From Photobacterium indicum (GTDB taxonomy: Bacteria; Pseudomonadota; Gammaproteobacteria; Enterobacterales; Vibrionaceae), in the NCBI RefSeq assembly GCF_003026215.1, contig NZ_PYOC01000015.1:1-64000 (forward strand): a stretch of DNA of 64,000 nucleotides. Reading direction: 5' to 3'. The notes beneath the pieces were generated by a model, which saw only the letters and a program-made list of their open reading frames with translations, was not told the DNA's origin and ran no database searches. A program made the translations under genes and the position numbers. Positions 1 to 10,596 of the stretch are shown piece after piece (position 1 is the stretch's first letter; each line of letters opens with the position of its first letter).

Positions 1-101
1 TCGACTTAAAATTTCACGAGTGCCCACACAGATTGCATGGTCAAATTGTTAAAGAACATACTGACTAGGTTGCTGGCTAAGCGCCGTGCTCCGTGTCAGT
101 G
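1..101 (-). other. rRNA operon leader with boxA (operon continues off left edge)
   Basis: Read on the minus strand this is the transcribed leader of a ribosomal RNA operon. At 47-58 the minus strand reads TGTTCTTTAACA, one base from the enterobacterial boxA antitermination signal, and is followed by a stretch like the enterobacterial leader, including TGTGTGGGCACTCG. boxA loads the Nus antitermination complex so that transcription through the non-coding rRNA genes is not stopped by Rho. The 16S gene itself would start beyond base 1 and is not seen. Confidence 0.85.
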
Positions 102-108
102 AGGTCGC

Positions 109-136
109 ATTATAGAGACTTCGATCACATTGGCAA
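109..136 (-). promoter_or_regulatory. rRNA operon promoter
   Basis: The minus strand carries -35 TTGCCA (131-136) and a perfect -10 TATAAT (109-114) with a 16-bp spacer, followed by a GC-rich discriminator (GCGACC), the pattern of stringently controlled rrn promoters. The bases upstream (137-170) are AT-rich and could act as an UP element. The promoter is back to back with yrdA. Confidence 0.85.
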
Positions 137-267
137 GGGGTATATTGAAATAAAACCGTCATATTCGTTTGGGTGTCTACTTATCGTTCGAATGGTCGAT
201 TTATCGATGTAAATCACACCACAACCTCGCTATTCTCTTATGTAATGATTCAATAAAGGTAGCTCTT

Positions 268-816
268 ATGCACTCAGCACCACGATCTTATAAAGGAATA
301 ACGCCGACTATTAATGAAAATGTTTATATCGACAGCTCAGCAGTCCTTATCGGAGACATTGAATTAAACGCTGATGCCAGTATTTGGCCTTTGGTGGCAG
401 CAAGAGGCGATGTAAACCACATCAAAATTGGCGCAAGAAGCAATGTACAAGACGGGGCTGTTTTACATGTCACACGGAAAACACCCAATAACCCCACTGG
501 TCATCCTTTAATTATTGGTGATGATGTGACAATAGGGCACAAAGCAATGTTACATGGCTGCCATGTTGGTCATCGTGTATTAGTCGGAATGGGTGCAATT
601 CTATTAGATGGCGCCATTATAGAAGATGACGTCATTATTGGAGCGGGAAGTTTAGTACCACCAGGCAAAGTACTTAAAAGTGGTTTCCTCTATATAGGTA
701 GCCCTGTTAAACAAGCGCGCCCATTAACTGATAACGAACGCGCCTTTCTTCCAACGTCAGCTGATAACTATGTCAGGCTTAAAAATGAGTACTTAGCTGA
801 AAGTGAAAATCTTTAA
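268..816 (+). CDS. yrdA: gamma-carbonic anhydrase-like hexapeptide-repeat protein YrdA
   Basis: A 182-residue left-handed beta-helix protein of the gamma-carbonic anhydrase / YrdA family, close to the 184 residues of E. coli YrdA. Hexapeptide repeats run through most of the protein. The three zinc-ligand histidines of the family are visible in GAVLH and in IGHKAMLHGC. Activity as a carbonic anhydrase is not proven for this subgroup. An open frame extends 33 codons upstream, but I chose the ATG at 268 because AAAGG sits 8 bases before it and the protein then begins as in its relatives. It converges on the DUF1488 gene, and the two stop codons overlap (813-816). Confidence 0.93.
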   Translation: MHSAPRSYKGITPTINENVYIDSSAVLIGDIELNADASIWPLVAARGDVNHIKIGARSNVQDGAVLHVTRKTPNNPTGHPLIIGDDVTIGHKAMLHGCHVGHRVLVGMGAILLDGAIIEDDVIIGAGSLVPPGKVLKSGFLYIGSPVKQARPLTDNERAFLPTSADNYVRLKNEYLAESENL

Positions 817-1076
817 CCAATAAAGATACAACCTTCACTATCAAACTCTTCATCTTCTATCTGCTCTTCTGCCAACTCCTCTAAATCAAATCGATTGGCA
901 GAGAAGGCAGCGAGGATCTCAGATTCAGTGACTAGTGGCTGTAAGGTATGTTGCTGCAGCCATTTAAGACTTACCCAACAAGTAATCAACGCTCCACCTT
1001 GCTGGGCAGGGAAGTTGACGGCTTGCTTGTCACCATCCCAGTTTTGAAGGTCGGAAAATAAAATATTTTGATTCAT
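813..1076 (-). CDS. DUF1488 family small protein
   Basis: An 87-residue acidic protein of the DUF1488 family, of unknown function, commonly found next to aroE in vibrios. It begins MNQNILFSDLQNW and ends in a strongly acidic tail. A longer frame runs up into aroE but is only an overlap artefact: the ATG at 1076 lies 10 bases after the aroE stop and the family starts there. It is the last gene of the aroE transcript. Its stop codon overlaps that of convergent yrdA by four bases, so the two mRNAs have complementary 3' ends. Confidence 0.85.
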   Translation of the reverse strand: MNQNILFSDLQNWDGDKQAVNFPAQQGGALITCWVSLKWLQQHTLQPLVTESEILAAFSANRFDLEELAEEQIEDEEFDSEGCIFIG

Positions 1077-1086
1077 CTCGTTCTCA

Positions 1087-1908
1087 TTACTCCTGAAGCA
1101 TACGGCGTAACTCTCGCAATACCTGCTTGGCACCAGGGCGTAACCCTCGCCATAACATAAAGCTTTCTGCAGCTTGACCAACAAGCATACCTAGCCCATC
1201 AACTACTTTTCCAGCACCTAAATCTCTAGCCCATAAATTGAACGCGGTAATTTGAGCGCTATAAACCATGTCATAACAAACCATATCATGTTTGATCAGA
1301 CTTTCTGGCAAGCCAGGCAACTGCCCACTTAATCCTGCAGAAGTTGAATTAATGATCACATCAAAATTCGGTTGATTCAGTGTATCGATTGCAGCCGACG
1401 AAACAGAACCAAAAGACGCAAATAGTTCAGCCAGCTGCTGTGCTTTAGATAATGTGCGATTAGTTATTACTAACTCGGCAGGGTTTTGAGCAAGCAAAGG
1501 TAAAATAACACCACGTGCAGCTCCACCAGCTCCAACTAGCAAAATACGCTTACCAGCCAATTCAACTTGATTGAGTAATAAATCTTGAACTAGACCCTCA
1601 CCATCAGTGTTATCTCCTAAGATACCACCGTCATCTAGCTTCTTGAGCGTGTTGACAGCACCGGCTAATTTAGCGCGTTCGGAAAGTTGAGTCGCATATT
1701 GATATGCGTCCTCTTTGAAAGGTGCCGTGATATTGCAGCCTCGCCCTCCCGCAGAGAAAAAGTTATCCGCAGCAGATTTAAAACCATCAGCTGGCGCTAG
1801 CTCTGCCGTGTATTCCATCTTCTGCGATGTCTGACGGGCAAATAATGTATGAATGAAAGGTGATTTACTTTGTGCAATAGGGTTGCCAAAAACAACGTAC
1901 TTATCCAT
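1087..1908 (-). CDS. aroE: shikimate dehydrogenase (NADP+)
   Basis: Reduces 3-dehydroshikimate to shikimate with NADPH, the fourth step of chorismate synthesis, in the cytoplasm. The substrate loop is seen in [12 protein letters not shown] (the S-x-S pair), the catalytic lysine in TAPFKEDA, the aspartate in DNTDGEG, and the nucleotide fold in GAGGAARGV followed by NRT. The product is 273 residues (E. coli 272) if started at MDKYVVFG; an upstream in-frame ATG at 1938 adds ten residues that relatives lack. It lies 90 bases after hemF, with the DUF1488 gene 10 bases downstream. Confidence 0.96.
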   Translation of the reverse strand: MDKYVVFGNPIAQSKSPFIHTLFARQTSQKMEYTAELAPADGFKSAADNFFSAGGRGCNITAPFKEDAYQYATQLSERAKLAGAVNTLKKLDDGGILGDNTDGEGLVQDLLLNQVELAGKRILLVGAGGAARGVILPLLAQNPAELVITNRTLSKAQQLAELFASFGSVSSAAIDTLNQPNFDVIINSTSAGLSGQLPGLPESLIKHDMVCYDMVYSAQITAFNLWARDLGAGKVVDGLGMLVGQAAESFMLWRGLRPGAKQVLRELRRMLQE

Positions 1909-1998
1909 GTGCTCGTAATCCAAAAAACTTGAAGTCAATTAAGGGCCGATAAATCGACCCTATCACTGCATTAAATGAAGCTCAAACAGTTCGTACTG

Positions 1999-2907
<909 letters not shown>

Positions 2908-2929
2908 TTATCCTTGTTCTAGCTAACCA

Positions 2930-3487
2930 CTAACCCTGACGCAGTACAGTATCACTAAATGCATCTCGAATTTCTGTTGGGTTTTCACGTCCACCAGTCT
3001 CACCTTCTAAAATAGCACTTAAGTGCTCACCTAACTGACTATGTACTTCAGCCACAGTCTTACACGGTGGTAAGCCAGTTAAATTCGCACTGGTGGAGGT
3101 GATAGGTTTACCAAACTGATGACAAAGCTTTTGCACTAAAGGGTGATCACTCACTCGAACGGCGATGGATGTAAATTTACCTGTCAAAAGAGGGGAAATA
3201 CCTTTCTTCACAGGCATCACCCAGGTAACAGGCCCAGGCCAGGTCGAAAATATTTTCTGCTTTTGTAAATCACTAAGCTGGGTATCATCAATATACGGCT
3301 GTAGTTGTTGATAATTTGCCGCAATCAAAATCAAACCTTTCTCGATCGGACGCTGTTTTAAAGCAAGTAGCTTTTCGATAGCTTGTGGATTATCAGGATC
3401 GCACCCAACACCAAATACACCCTCTGTCGGGTAAGCAATGACCTCTCCGCTTTGTAACGCAGATACAACTTGCTGCAAGTTGTCCAT
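2930..3487 (-). CDS. tsaC: L-threonylcarbamoyladenylate synthase TsaC (YrdC/Sua5 family)
   Basis: Makes threonylcarbamoyl-AMP from threonine, bicarbonate and ATP, the first step of t6A37 tRNA modification. The YrdC fold is evident from [18 protein letters not shown] near the N-terminus and from [10 protein letters not shown] and TSTSANLTG later. The product is 185 residues, the short TsaC type without a Sua5 domain. An ATG 21 bases further up (3508) has no ribosome site, while the ATG at 3487 is preceded by ACGAGG at good spacing, so I start there. A terminator separates it from purE. Confidence 0.94.
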   Translation of the reverse strand: MDNLQQVVSALQSGEVIAYPTEGVFGVGCDPDNPQAIEKLLALKQRPIEKGLILIAANYQQLQPYIDDTQLSDLQKQKIFSTWPGPVTWVMPVKKGISPLLTGKFTSIAVRVSDHPLVQKLCHQFGKPITSTSANLTGLPPCKTVAEVHSQLGEHLSAILEGETGGRENPTEIRDAFSDTVLRQG

Positions 3488-3518
3488 ATCGACCTCGTAA
3501 ATAACCATATTAAATGCA

Positions 3519-3546
3519 ATAAAAAAGGCGCTCTAAAGAGAGCGCC
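3519..3546 (-). terminator. Rho-independent terminator after purE
   Basis: An 8-bp GC-rich stem (3527-3534 with 3539-3546, loop AAAG) is followed on the minus strand by a run of T (3519-3526, as A on plus). It lies 23 bases beyond the purE stop and isolates tsaC-hemF-aroE from purE. Confidence 0.85.
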
Positions 3547-3568
3547 TCTTAAATTCAATGGCTATTAT

Positions 3569-4075
3569 TTAGCCCTTTAGACGCTCTTGTAAAGCAGCAT
3601 CTTTCGCAATAACTGCTTCAGCGTTCTTTTGACGATCAGCTTTTACTGCTAATGCTAGCTCTTTGTCGCCAGTCGCTAGAATTTGAGCCGCTAAGTAACC
3701 AGCATTTTTTGCACCAGCACTGCCAATTGCAACAGTAGCAACAGGCACACCACCAGGCATCATTGCTGTTGAAAGCAATGCATCCATACCTTGTAGAGGG
3801 CCGGCATCAATTGGCACACCGATAACAGGTAATGTTGTAATACCTGCAACAGCACCAGCTAAGTGAGCAGCTAAGCCTGCGGCACAAATAAATACGCCAC
3901 AACCACGCGCTTCAGCATCAGTCACATAGCTATGCGTTGCTACTGGTGTACGGTGAGCAGAAGTAACTTTCACTTCAGTAGTAATTTCAAAAGATTTTAA
4001 AACATCAAGCGTTGCCTGCATTACTGGCAAATCTGAATCTGAGCCCATCAAAACAGCTACAAATGGCTTAGTCAT
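3569..4075 (-). CDS. purE: N5-carboxyaminoimidazole ribonucleotide mutase PurE
   Basis: Converts N5-CAIR to CAIR in de novo purine synthesis; in bacteria it normally works with PurK. The 168-residue product (E. coli 169) begins MTKPFVAVLMGSDSDLPVM, with the SDSD loop, SAHRTP and the GAAHL-like segment AGLAAHLAG that define class I PurE. Three in-frame ATGs exist (4090, 4078, 4075). AAGGAAAG directly precedes the last, which also fits the family start. A strong PurR operator lies upstream. purK, which usually follows, is absent here: a terminator comes next. Confidence 0.96.
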   Translation of the reverse strand: MTKPFVAVLMGSDSDLPVMQATLDVLKSFEITTEVKVTSAHRTPVATHSYVTDAEARGCGVFICAAGLAAHLAGAVAGITTLPVIGVPIDAGPLQGMDALLSTAMMPGGVPVATVAIGSAGAKNAGYLAAQILATGDKELALAVKADRQKNAEAVIAKDAALQERLKG

Positions 4076-4099
4076 CATCTTTCCTTCCATATTTAAGTG

Positions 4100-4125
4100 A
4101 CGTAATCGTTTGCGTCAGTATTATA
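4100..4125 (-). promoter_or_regulatory. purE promoter -10 with PurR operator
   Basis: On the minus strand a perfect -10 TATAAT (4120-4125) is followed by ACGCAAACGATTACGT (4100-4115), 14 of 16 matches to the PurR consensus palindrome ACGCAAACGTTTGCGT. The operator would cover the start site, so purine-bound PurR should block initiation. The -35 is not obvious. Confidence 0.82.
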
Positions 4126-4153
4126 AAGGAAATTTCGAATAGATCGATAGCGA

Positions 4154-4711
4154 TTATTGTTGAATGTGGTGACACTTCTTATCTGCACATTGCAACTTGA
4201 TGCCAGTTGCAAAACTTTTCTCTATTAATAAAGGAAAACCACAAGTTTCACATTGCTGTGCGACAGGCTTATTGTTTACAGCAAAACGACATGCTGGATA
4301 TTGGTCGCAAGCAAAGAATGCTTTGCCATAACGAGACTTTCGTTGAACGAGGTGCCCTTTGTGACAATCTGGACACAAAATTTGAGTATCGTCCGCTTTT
4401 TTCTCTAAGGGCTCAATATGCTGGCAATCAGGAAAACTCGCACAACCGATAAACATCCCAAAGCGACCTTGTCGTAAAACCAGTTCATTATCGCAAATAG
4501 GACATGGCTTACCAAGGTGCTTCACTATGTGCCCGTCGTTCTGATTAAGTGGACGAATAAAGTCACACTCAGGGTAATTTGAACACCCAAGAAAAGGACC
4601 ACGCTTGCCATAACGCGTTTGTAATTGACCACCACAGGTCGGGCAGGGTTCTTCTTGCTCTAACGCATGCTCATGGGCATCAAATAACTGGTCGTGAACT
4701 TTGCCGGCCAT
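4154..4711 (-). CDS. yrdD: topoisomerase I C-terminal-like zinc-ribbon protein YrdD
   Basis: A 185-residue protein made almost entirely of zinc ribbons of the type found at the C-terminus of DNA topoisomerase I. Four repeats are visible: CPTCGGQL...CSNYPEC, CPICDNEL...CASFPDC, CPDCHKGH...CDQYPAC, and a last CETCGFPL...C..KKC. It has no topoisomerase catalytic domain. The related E. coli YrdD has the same layout and unknown function; nucleic-acid binding is inferred from the fold. It follows smg by 36 bases and probably belongs to the LysM-dprA-smg transcript. Confidence 0.92.
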   Translation of the reverse strand: MAGKVHDQLFDAHEHALEQEEPCPTCGGQLQTRYGKRGPFLGCSNYPECDFIRPLNQNDGHIVKHLGKPCPICDNELVLRQGRFGMFIGCASFPDCQHIEPLEKKADDTQILCPDCHKGHLVQRKSRYGKAFFACDQYPACRFAVNNKPVAQQCETCGFPLLIEKSFATGIKLQCADKKCHHIQQ

Positions 4712-4747
4712 ACTACATATTACTCGCTAGGGCAGGGTTATCGATAA

Positions 4748-5221
4748 TTAGTGAATGTATCCATCTTCTGCTCCGTAAAGCAGTTCTTCCATCTGAGTGT
4801 AAGCATTTTCATTACCAGGTGCGTTAAAGAGCACCATTAAAATAATCCACTTCAAATCATCTAATACAAAGTCGCTTGTTTCTAGTTCCATCACACGATC
4901 AATAACCATCTCACGCGTATCGGCACTTAATACATGAATTTGCTCTAAATAGGTCAAAAATCCGCGACATGTTACATCCATTCGAGCCATCTCTTGTGGA
5001 ATATAAACACGAATAGACGTTATCGCACTATTATTCATGTACGGTATGGTTTCTGTTTCTTGCAGAGCAGCAAGCTTTTCAAGCCAGTTTAATGCCTTGT
5101 AGATATCATCTTGATGAAATCCGGCACGACTAAGCTCATCTGAAAGTTCATCCTGATCAACCAATAGCTCCACGTCGCTTTGGATATAGGTTTCAAACAG
5201 GTACATAAGAATATCCATCAT
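4748..5221 (-). CDS. smg: Smg family protein (DUF494)
   Basis: A 157-residue acidic protein, the same length as E. coli Smg, beginning [14 protein letters not shown] and ending near QMEELLYG. Its function is unknown, although it sits next to dprA in many gammaproteobacteria. Two ATGs are adjacent; both follow AGGAGGGG within the last codons of dprA. It starts two bases after the dprA stop, so translational coupling is likely. Confidence 0.95.
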   Translation of the reverse strand: MMDILMYLFETYIQSDVELLVDQDELSDELSRAGFHQDDIYKALNWLEKLAALQETETIPYMNNSAITSIRVYIPQEMARMDVTCRGFLTYLEQIHVLSADTREMVIDRVMELETSDFVLDDLKWIILMVLFNAPGNENAYTQMEELLYGAEDGYIH

Positions 5222-5223
5222 GA

Positions 5224-6321
5224 CTAGCCCCTCCTCGTTCTGATATAACCACCGGGCACTGTACTCACAACGCCTTGCAATTCTAAATCTAGTAATTGCA
5301 TCATAACTTCATGTATGGGCAGTTTACAGCGTTCAGCAACCACATCAACGGGTATTGCTTCTTTGCCTACGGTAGCCAACACGGCTGAAAATGGCAATTT
5401 TTCATTTTCAGGTTGTGGCAACGACAAGTTCATTTGGCTATTTATTGCGCATTCCGTCAGCGCACCTACCTCTTCAAATATATCGACCGGACTTTCTACC
5501 AGTTTAGCACCAGATTTTATCAAGGCATTACAACCTCGACTGCCAGGATTATGAATCGAACCGGGTAAGGCAAAAACATCTCGTCCTTGCTCTAAAGCAT
5601 AGCGTGCCGTAATTAATGAGCCACTTCGCTCTGCAGCCTCTATAACAAGAACACCAACCGACAGCCCGCTGATCACTCTATTACGACGAGGGAAATTTTG
5701 TGGCCGCGGTTTTTCATCAGGCCAAAACTCAGAAACCAGAGCACCTTGCTCGATAATTTGACTGGCAAGGGTTCGATGACTCGCAGGATAAATATGGTTA
5801 AGTCCTGAACCTAATACTGCAATTGTCGCACCACCATTTTTTAATGCGCCATAATGCGCTTGACCATCGATGCCTAATGCTAAGCCACTGGTAACAACAT
5901 AATTAGCGGCAACCAATGCCGCAGAGAAATCATACGCCGCCTCACGCCCATCAAGACTGGCAGAACGGCTGCCAATAACGGCCAGTTGGGGTTCACGTAA
6001 CCAACGATCTTCACCACGAACAAACAGCAAAGGCGGGGCAGATGCTATTTCTTTTAATAAAGCAGGGTAAAAAGGAGAGTCTAAGGTAAGAATGGTGTGA
6101 TTATTTTGCTCTGCCCATATTAGTGCATGATCAATACGTTGCCGTTTGGGGTTATGCAATGCTGCAACTTGCGCTGATGATAAGCCAATGGCACGAAGTT
6201 GCTCGGCGGGCATTTCGATTAATTCTATCGGCGTCGCATATTGCAATAATTTGCTAATTCTACAACCCCCTAAATATGGGACCGCCGCTAGAATTAGCCA
6301 ACTTTCTAATATTGTCATCAT
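5224..6321 (-). CDS. dprA: DNA-processing protein DprA (Smf)
   Basis: Binds incoming single-stranded DNA and loads RecA during natural transformation. The 365-residue product has an N-terminal SAM-like region, a Rossmann-like DprA core ([66 protein letters not shown]) and a C-terminal winged-helix (DML1) segment. Its ATG overlaps the stop of the LysM gene (ATGA) and its stop is two bases before smg. Together with comM in this window it suggests a transformation-competent lineage, as in vibrios. Confidence 0.96.
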   Translation of the reverse strand: MMTILESWLILAAVPYLGGCRISKLLQYATPIELIEMPAEQLRAIGLSSAQVAALHNPKRQRIDHALIWAEQNNHTILTLDSPFYPALLKEIASAPPLLFVRGEDRWLREPQLAVIGSRSASLDGREAAYDFSAALVAANYVVTSGLALGIDGQAHYGALKNGGATIAVLGSGLNHIYPASHRTLASQIIEQGALVSEFWPDEKPRPQNFPRRNRVISGLSVGVLVIEAAERSGSLITARYALEQGRDVFALPGSIHNPGSRGCNALIKSGAKLVESPVDIFEEVGALTECAINSQMNLSLPQPENEKLPFSAVLATVGKEAIPVDVVAERCKLPIHEVMMQLLDLELQGVVSTVPGGYIRTRRG

Positions 6322-7376
6322 TCAACTAAATATGGAGGTAACGCAAGCACACCAGCACGAAAGGGCTCTAGGCTACGTGTTACGACTGCTAAACTAAAAT
6401 ACTCATATGGACGGATAACCATTACTTCGCCAATATACAGATTACTGAGTTGTCGTTTTGCAGATAACCAGTGTTGTGTTTTTTTATACGCATAATTACC
6501 TTTATCTCCTGTTACTTCCGCGCCAGGTCTAAATAACTGTAATACATTGCCTGCCGCGAGATTATCTAAATGACCACGATCAAGTACAACAACTTGAGAT
6601 GTCGCTATATACTCATGTCCTTCTAAGTGCCCTAACACACTGGCTTGAATCTCGGCAGGTGCTGCTGATGGTGAAAAGTTCATATCAACAGCTGCACTAT
6701 CTAATGGTGCAGGCAATAAAATGTCGTTCTGACTGATCTCTTGACGAAAAGATTCCACCGTCATCAAGCTCATATTCTCTTGTATTTCTGACGTTCTCAG
6801 CTTGGCAATCTCTTTGAGTGACACGACTTTCGCTTTGGTCTCATCGTTACGGGTAAAATCAGTTTCAACACGATATACCCACCACTCAGTGCCTAACAAT
6901 AACTCGGTATCAACCCAGATCCTGTCACCTGATGACATGTATCCCTTCTTATCACTTGCCCCCAAAACCCGAGGAAGTTGAGCTGCGCTTTTGGCTGTGA
7001 TCAATTTATTTTCAGCTAAATAAGGAAAGAGTAATGTTTCTTGTAGCGTGGTAATAGCAGAGTGCTTAATCCGGATCTGAGGCGATAGCACAACGGTCTT
7101 TTTTAACTGTAATTGCGGACGACCATTTATCCATACCAGATGCAATTTATCACCCGGATAGATTAAATGAGGGTTTTGAATATAATTGTTCGCCTGCCAA
7201 AGTTGAGGCCATAACCAAGGATTATCAAGAAAGTAGGCAGAGATATCCCATAGCGTATCGCCTTTTTTAACAATATAAATTTCAGGAATATTTTTATCAA
7301 CAATCGGTAACTCAGCGTTTGCCCAACGAACTGGTAATGAAGATATCAGAATAAACAATAAGACGCCCAGCCTCAT
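6318..7376 (-). CDS. secreted LysM domain protein
   Basis: A 352-residue exported protein. An N-terminal signal peptide (about residues 1-21, ending WANA) is followed by one LysM peptidoglycan-binding domain (about 33-82: VKKGDTLWDISAYFL...NPHLIYPGDKLHL). The rest has no recognised catalytic domain. An AAGGAAGG ribosome site precedes the ATG. It is the first gene of the LysM-dprA-smg-yrdD group, in the same place as V. cholerae VC0047. The C-terminal part ends in a repeat-like region with IGEVMVIRPYEYFSLAVV. A role in envelope upkeep is inference. Confidence 0.88.
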   Translation of the reverse strand: MRLGVLLFILISSLPVRWANAELPIVDKNIPEIYIVKKGDTLWDISAYFLDNPWLWPQLWQANNYIQNPHLIYPGDKLHLVWINGRPQLQLKKTVVLSPQIRIKHSAITTLQETLLFPYLAENKLITAKSAAQLPRVLGASDKKGYMSSGDRIWVDTELLLGTEWWVYRVETDFTRNDETKAKVVSLKEIAKLRTSEIQENMSLMTVESFRQEISQNDILLPAPLDSAAVDMNFSPSAAPAEIQASVLGHLEGHEYIATSQVVVLDRGHLDNLAAGNVLQLFRPGAEVTGDKGNYAYKKTQHWLSAKRQLSNLYIGEVMVIRPYEYFSLAVVTRSLEPFRAGVLALPPYLVE

Positions 7377-7728
7377 GTTGTGCCTTCCTTGTCGATGATT
7401 ACAGAATCATATAAATACAAGAAGCAACGGTGGCATTCGTTTTAAAAGATGTCCAAAGTAACCTAATCAGGAGGAAACGGTTTTAGGCACAGTTCAACTT
7501 TTATTCGTTCGTATACATCTGATACCGAGCAAGTTTGCTGACTGCCTCCAATCTACGGCATTACATTGTGTTCATTCTATTCACCAATAATGCAAAGAAT
7601 CGTTGCCACCCATCGTTATCGCTTACAATGTTATGCAGCCAATGCTGTTATTTGATCTTTAAAATGACTAGAATTAGAACAAGTAAGTAATTTTCATTTT
7701 CAAAACAGTTTAATTTTTTCGAGTATCT
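7377..7728. other. divergent intergenic region LysM / def
   Basis: This 352-base AT-rich gap holds the divergent promoters of the LysM-dprA and def-fmt operons. The only candidate I can place is on the plus strand: TTACAA (7623-7628), 17 bases, TGTTAT (7646-7651). I see no open frame, tRNA or terminator here. Confidence 0.4.
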
Positions 7729-8238
7729 ATGTCTCTATTGCAAGTATTAACATTCCCTGATGAACGCCTGCGTACTATTGCTAAGCCAGTTGAAGCAATA
7801 ACACCAGAAATCCAGAACATCGTCGATGACATGCTAGAAACCATGTACGACGAAGAAGGTATCGGTTTAGCCGCAACCCAAGTTGATATTCATCAACGTA
7901 TTGTGGTGATCGATATTTCTGAAGAGCGTGACCAACCAATGGTACTGATCAACCCAGAAATCACAGATAAACGTGGTGAAGATGGGATTGAAGAAGGCTG
8001 TCTATCGGTACCAGGCTCTCGAGCATTAGTTCCTCGTGCGGCAGAAGTTTCTGTTAAAGCACTTGATCGTGATGGTAACCCGTTCTCATTCGAAGCCGAT
8101 GACCTGCTTGCAATCTGTGTACAGCACGAACTTGATCACTTAGCTGGCAAGTTGTTTGTTGATTACCTGTCGCCTTTAAAACGTCAGCGTATTAAACAGA
8201 AACTAGAGAAAATGAAGCGTTTTAACGACAAAGACTAA
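7729..8238 (+). CDS. def: peptide deformylase
   Basis: Removes the N-formyl group from nascent proteins with an Fe2+ (or Zn2+) centre. The 169-residue product (E. coli 169) carries all three family motifs: [16 protein letters not shown] (metal-binding Cys) and [12 protein letters not shown] (two metal-binding His and the catalytic Glu). It is 16 bases upstream of fmt, which adds the formyl group that Def removes, in the classic def-fmt-rsmB-trkA order. Confidence 0.98.
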   Translation: MSLLQVLTFPDERLRTIAKPVEAITPEIQNIVDDMLETMYDEEGIGLAATQVDIHQRIVVIDISEERDQPMVLINPEITDKRGEDGIEEGCLSVPGSRALVPRAAEVSVKALDRDGNPFSFEADDLLAICVQHELDHLAGKLFVDYLSPLKRQRIKQKLEKMKRFNDKD

Positions 8239-8254
8239 TTAATCCGAGGTTACC

Positions 8255-9199
8255 TTGAGCAAACCGTTACGTATTGTATTTGCTGGTACACCTGACTTCG
8301 CCGCCCGTCATCTGGCGGCGTTGTTGTCTTCACAGCATGAAGTTATCGCCGTATATACCCAACCAGATCGTCCTGCTGGTCGTGGTAAAAAATTAACCGC
8401 GAGCCCGGTTAAAAATATTGCGTTAGAAAATGATCTGCCCGTGTATCAACCAGCATCATTGCGCAATGAAGACGCGCAACAAGAACTTGCGGCGTTAAAT
8501 GCCGATATCATGGTCGTCGTAGCTTATGGCCTACTACTGCCTAAAATTGTGTTAGATACGCCTAAACTGGGTTGTATCAATGTACATGGTTCTATTTTGC
8601 CACGCTGGCGTGGTGCTGCACCGATCCAACGCTCAATTTGGGCTGGCGATGAAGAAACCGGTGTAACCATCATGCAAATGGATGAAGGCCTTGATACGGG
8701 TGATATGCTAACTATCGCCACACTAGCTATCGAGCCAACAGATACCAGTGCGACGATGTATGACAAGCTGGCGGGATTAGGTCCTAATGCTTTAATTGAC
8801 TGTCTATCTGAGATTTCAGCAGGCACTGCCATTGCTAAAAAGCAAAATGATGAACTTGCTAATTACGCAAAGAAGTTGAGTAAAGAAGAAGCTAAAATTG
8901 ACTGGGCAATGGAAGCAACCGCGATTGAGCGTTGTATTCGCGCATTTAACCCATGGCCAATGAGCTACTTTGCTGTTGCTGAACAAAATGTCAAAGTATG
9001 GCATGCCGTTGTTGAAGCTGACAACCAAGGTAAAACACCGGGAACAATTTTATCAGCCGATAAACAAGGCATCACGGTTGCGACAGGTAAAGGTGCACTT
9101 CGCCTTATCGAACTTCAACCTCCAGGAAAGAAAGCCATGAAAGCGCAAGATATTTTAAACTCGCGCCGAGAGTGGTTTGAACCTGGCACTCAACTGTAA
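8255..9199 (+). CDS. fmt: methionyl-tRNA formyltransferase
   Basis: Formylates initiator Met-tRNA from 10-formyl-tetrahydrofolate. The 314-residue product (E. coli 315) has the N-terminal transferase fold ([12 protein letters not shown]; catalytic region [28 protein letters not shown]) and a C-terminal OB-like tRNA-binding domain. The start is a TTG at 8255: CCGAGG precedes it at the right distance, and no ATG gives the conserved [12 protein letters not shown] beginning. It is coupled to def and followed by a hairpin with a T-run. Confidence 0.97.
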   Translation: MSKPLRIVFAGTPDFAARHLAALLSSQHEVIAVYTQPDRPAGRGKKLTASPVKNIALENDLPVYQPASLRNEDAQQELAALNADIMVVVAYGLLLPKIVLDTPKLGCINVHGSILPRWRGAAPIQRSIWAGDEETGVTIMQMDEGLDTGDMLTIATLAIEPTDTSATMYDKLAGLGPNALIDCLSEISAGTAIAKKQNDELANYAKKLSKEEAKIDWAMEATAIERCIRAFNPWPMSYFAVAEQNVKVWHAVVEADNQGKTPGTILSADKQGITVATGKGALRLIELQPPGKKAMKAQDILNSRREWFEPGTQL

Positions 9200-9203
9200 T
9201 GTT

Positions 9204-9231
9204 AAAGCCAGTGCCCAATCACTGGCTTTTT
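9204..9231 (+). terminator. Rho-independent terminator after fmt
   Basis: A 10-bp stem AAAGCCAGTG / CACTGGCTTT (9204-9213, 9220-9229) with a 6-base loop ends in TTTTT. It lies between fmt and rsmB, so it may only partly terminate within the def-fmt-rsmB group. Confidence 0.8.
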
Positions 9232-9269
9232 ATTTTCCACGTCGTTAAAAATAAATTCAGGAAATACGC

Positions 9270-10565
9270 ATGAACGTAAGAGCCGCAGCAGCCCAGGTTG
9301 TTTTTCAGGTTGTTGATCAGGGGCAATCCCTTTCAGCTGCACTACCAGCAGCCCAGCAGAACATTCGAGAACGTGATCATGCTTTGCTGCAAGAGATTTG
9401 CTACGGCGTATTACGCTGGTTACCCCGTTTAGAGTCGATTACTACTCACCTAATGGACAAGCCTTTAAAAGGTAAGCAACGCGTTTTCCACCATTTGATT
9501 TTAGTGGGTTTATACCAACTAGGTCATATGCGTATTCCCGCTCATGCTGCTGTCGCCGAAACAGTTAATGCCACTAAAGATCTCAAGAAAACCCAGCTAC
9601 GTGGCTTAATTAATGCCATTTTACGTAACTACCAGCGCCAACAAGAACAGCTAGATGCACAATCAGTCAGCCACGATGCCGGTAAATATGGCCATCCAGG
9701 TTGGTTATTAAAAATGCTGAAAGCTAGCTATCCTGAGCAGTTGGAAGCGATTGTTACAGCTAATAACACCAAAGCCCCAATGTGGTTGCGCGTCAACCGC
9801 CAACACCATACGCGCGATGAATACCGCGCATTACTTAATGATGTTGGCATCGAGACAGACTTACACCCAGAAGCCGCTGATGCACTTCGTTTGTTGTCAC
9901 CTTGCGATGTGAGCAAACTGCCTGGTTTTGCTGATGGCTGGTCATCAGTACAAGATGGTGCCGCCCAATTAGCAGTCGATTTCTTGCAACCACAAGCTGG
10001 CGAACTGATTCTTGATTGCTGTGCAGCGCCTGGTGGTAAAACTGCACATATCATGGAGCGTCAACCAACGGCTAAAGTGGTTGCCATTGACTGTGATGAA
10101 CGCCGTTTAACCCGTGTTCATGAAAACCTTGCCCGCCTTAAGCTTGATGCAACAGTATTGTGTGCCGATGCACGTTACCCTGCTGATTGGTGGCACGGTG
10201 AAAAATTTGACCGCATCTTACTCGATGCACCTTGTTCTGCCACGGGGGTTATTCGTCGTCATCCAGATATTAAATGGTTGCGTCGAGCAAGCGACATTGA
10301 AGCGCTCGCAATCCTTCAAGCTGAGATTTTTGATGCTATGTGGTTACAGCTGAAATCTGGTGGCATCTTGGTATATGCGACCTGTTCGATTACACCACAA
10401 GAAAACAGCGAACAAGTGAAAGCATTCCTTGCCCGCACAGCCGATGCGACCTTGATCAATCGTGGACAAGAAGCCGATAGTGATGTGGAACAACCTGGTC
10501 GTCAGATCTTACCGGGTGAATCTGATATGGATGGTTTCTACTACGCTGTTCTGCAAAAAAGCTAA
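9270..10565 (+). CDS. rsmB: 16S rRNA (cytosine-967-C5) methyltransferase RsmB
   Basis: Methylates C967 of 16S rRNA using S-adenosylmethionine. The 431-residue product (E. coli 429) has an N-terminal NusB-like RNA-binding region and a C-terminal Rossmann methyltransferase ([24 protein letters not shown]). Both catalytic cysteines are seen, in [18 protein letters not shown] and [17 protein letters not shown] precedes the ATG. A long perfect hairpin (10597-10635) follows, before trkA. Confidence 0.97.
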   Translation: MNVRAAAAQVVFQVVDQGQSLSAALPAAQQNIRERDHALLQEICYGVLRWLPRLESITTHLMDKPLKGKQRVFHHLILVGLYQLGHMRIPAHAAVAETVNATKDLKKTQLRGLINAILRNYQRQQEQLDAQSVSHDAGKYGHPGWLLKMLKASYPEQLEAIVTANNTKAPMWLRVNRQHHTRDEYRALLNDVGIETDLHPEAADALRLLSPCDVSKLPGFADGWSSVQDGAAQLAVDFLQPQAGELILDCCAAPGGKTAHIMERQPTAKVVAIDCDERRLTRVHENLARLKLDATVLCADARYPADWWHGEKFDRILLDAPCSATGVIRRHPDIKWLRRASDIEALAILQAEIFDAMWLQLKSGGILVYATCSITPQENSEQVKAFLARTADATLINRGQEADSDVEQPGRQILPGESDMDGFYYAVLQKS

Positions 10566-10596
10566 CACCAAAGCGTACCTCAAAAAGCCTAAATCG

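Noticed and set aside
1-136. 16S rRNA gene at the left edge
   Set aside because: Only the promoter and boxA leader are inside the window; the mature 16S start lies beyond base 1.
1077-1184. N-terminal extension of the DUF1488 ORF into aroE
   Set aside because: It overlaps the conserved end of aroE in another frame; the downstream ATG at 1076 gives the normal family length.
4207-4827. Plus-strand open frames opposite yrdD and smg
   Set aside because: No ribosome sites and no recognisable domains; they lie antisense to clearly conserved genes.
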